Below the pieces are notes generated by a model, which was given only the letters and a program-made list of their open reading frames with translations, ran no database searches and was not told the origin of the DNA. DNA of 22,637 bases from Deltaproteobacteria bacterium (GTDB lineage Bacteria > Desulfobacterota > Desulfobaccia > Desulfobaccales > Desulfobaccaceae), in contig VGSX01000025.1 of assembly GCA_016874895.1 (NCBI GenBank), positions 1-22,637 of the forward strand, read 5' to 3'. Both the position numbers and the translations under genes were made by a program. Shown piece after piece: positions 22,464 through 22,637 of the stretch (within the stretch, counting starts at the first letter, position 1; the number at the start of each line of letters is the position of its first letter).

Positions 22464-22524
22464 ATGGTACTCAACAAAATTTTAAGAAAAAAGCTCGTTG
22501 GATATGCGGCTCTGTTTGCGCTAA
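22464..22524 (+). pseudogene. 5' half of an exported-protein gene split by IS5
   Basis: ATG 22464, preceded by GAAAGGG at six bases, opens the signal-peptide-like sequence 'MVLNKILRKKLVGYAALFAL' and is cut by IS5 at CTAA (22521-22524). Reading on into the element gives only Thr-Gly-Cys and a stop. Joined at the CTAA to the fragment at 4599-4943, the frame continues without shift and yields a 133-residue exported protein. The gene would follow the thioredoxin-like gene by 84 bp and thus be the next member of that transcript. Confidence 0.75.
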
Positions 22525-22637
22525 CAGGATGTTGAAAAACTCTTTTTTTAAGGACCCTCAAAAATCGCTGTTTATGAGCCCAAAAAGGTGGTATAGTCAA
22601 TGATAACAATATGTTGACCGGAGGCAGCGATTATGCG
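22525..22637 (+). mobile_element. IS5-family insertion sequence, copy 2 (first 113 bp)
   Basis: This matches 3248-3360 base for base as far as I can see, beginning with the inverted repeat CAGGATGTTGAAAAAC and ending two bases past the transposase ATG (22633-22635). The left flank is CTAA. The rest lies outside the window. Confidence 0.93.

Noticed and set aside
22464..22535. Apparent complete lipoprotein leader ending Leu-Thr-Gly-Cys-stop
   Set aside because: The Thr-Gly-Cys and the stop are encoded by the IS5 left end, so the lipobox is accidental. The true continuation after CTAA is at 4599-4943.
1..22637. CRISPR arrays, tRNA or rRNA genes, prophage structural genes
   Set aside because: I saw no regularly spaced direct repeats, tRNA cloverleaf ends, rRNA-like segments or phage proteins. 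The only long repeats are the two insertion sequences and the kinase duplication.

Overview
The window carries every recognisable gene on the + strand. It looks like a Gram-negative bacterium with intermediate G+C. Signal peptides, a glycine-zipper lipoprotein candidate, a periplasmic thioredoxin-fold protein, and the mix of 'HRDVSPDN' kinases, FHA, PP2C, YARHG and DUF2628 proteins would fit a Desulfobacterota-like (deltaproteobacterial) lineage. That placement is inference; there is no rRNA or other phylogenetic marker here.

Layout. Positions 1-7218 are an insertion-sequence-rich accessory stretch. It holds an IS630-family element (4-1119), a 5'-truncated ankyrin gene, a CapA-family metallophosphatase, a membrane/zinc-ribbon protein, an IS5-family element (3248-4598), the 3' half of a split exported-protein gene, a 40-residue zinc-ribbon protein, two more exported proteins, and a second, apparently identical IS630 copy (6101-7216) that breaks the second of these. 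Positions 7219-22379 are a dense set of co-directional genes: a YARHG remnant, membrane PP2C phosphatase, exported protein, M48 protease-FHA fusion, soluble PP2C phosphatase, small exported protein, zinc-ribbon-FHA protein, vWA-TM-FHA protein, kinase-TM-TPR protein, exported TPR protein, DUF2628-FHA protein, second kinase-TM-TPR-proline-rich protein, glycine-zipper lipoprotein and thioredoxin-like protein. The window ends with the 5' half of a gene cut by a second IS5 copy, of which only the first 113 bp (22525-22637) are visible.

How the genes may work together (inference). Two transmembrane Ser/Thr kinases (writers), two PP2C phosphatases (erasers) and four FHA proteins (phosphothreonine readers) form a complete phospho-signalling circuit. 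The predicted topology is consistent: kinase, phosphatase and FHA domains lie in the cytoplasm, while TPR, vWA, beta-sandwich and proline-rich parts lie outside the inner membrane. An M48 protease and a DUF2628 membrane protein are fused directly to readers, so proteolysis and membrane state may be the outputs. No secretion-system core genes are present, so this is not a type VI secretion locus. I consider it a candidate undescribed envelope-sensing phospho-relay.

Structural oddity. The 5' gene fragment at 22464-22524 and the 3' fragment at 4599-4943 share a CTAA duplication and join exactly in frame into one 133-residue exported protein. They were therefore adjacent before one IS5 insertion. 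The order shown must have arisen by exchange through the IS5 and IS630 repeats, by a circular intermediate of about 19.3 kb, or by an assembly mis-join. With the halves reunited, the accessory genes at 4603-6100 would follow the thioredoxin-like gene as the tail of the signalling cluster. No gap between genes exceeds 300 bp.
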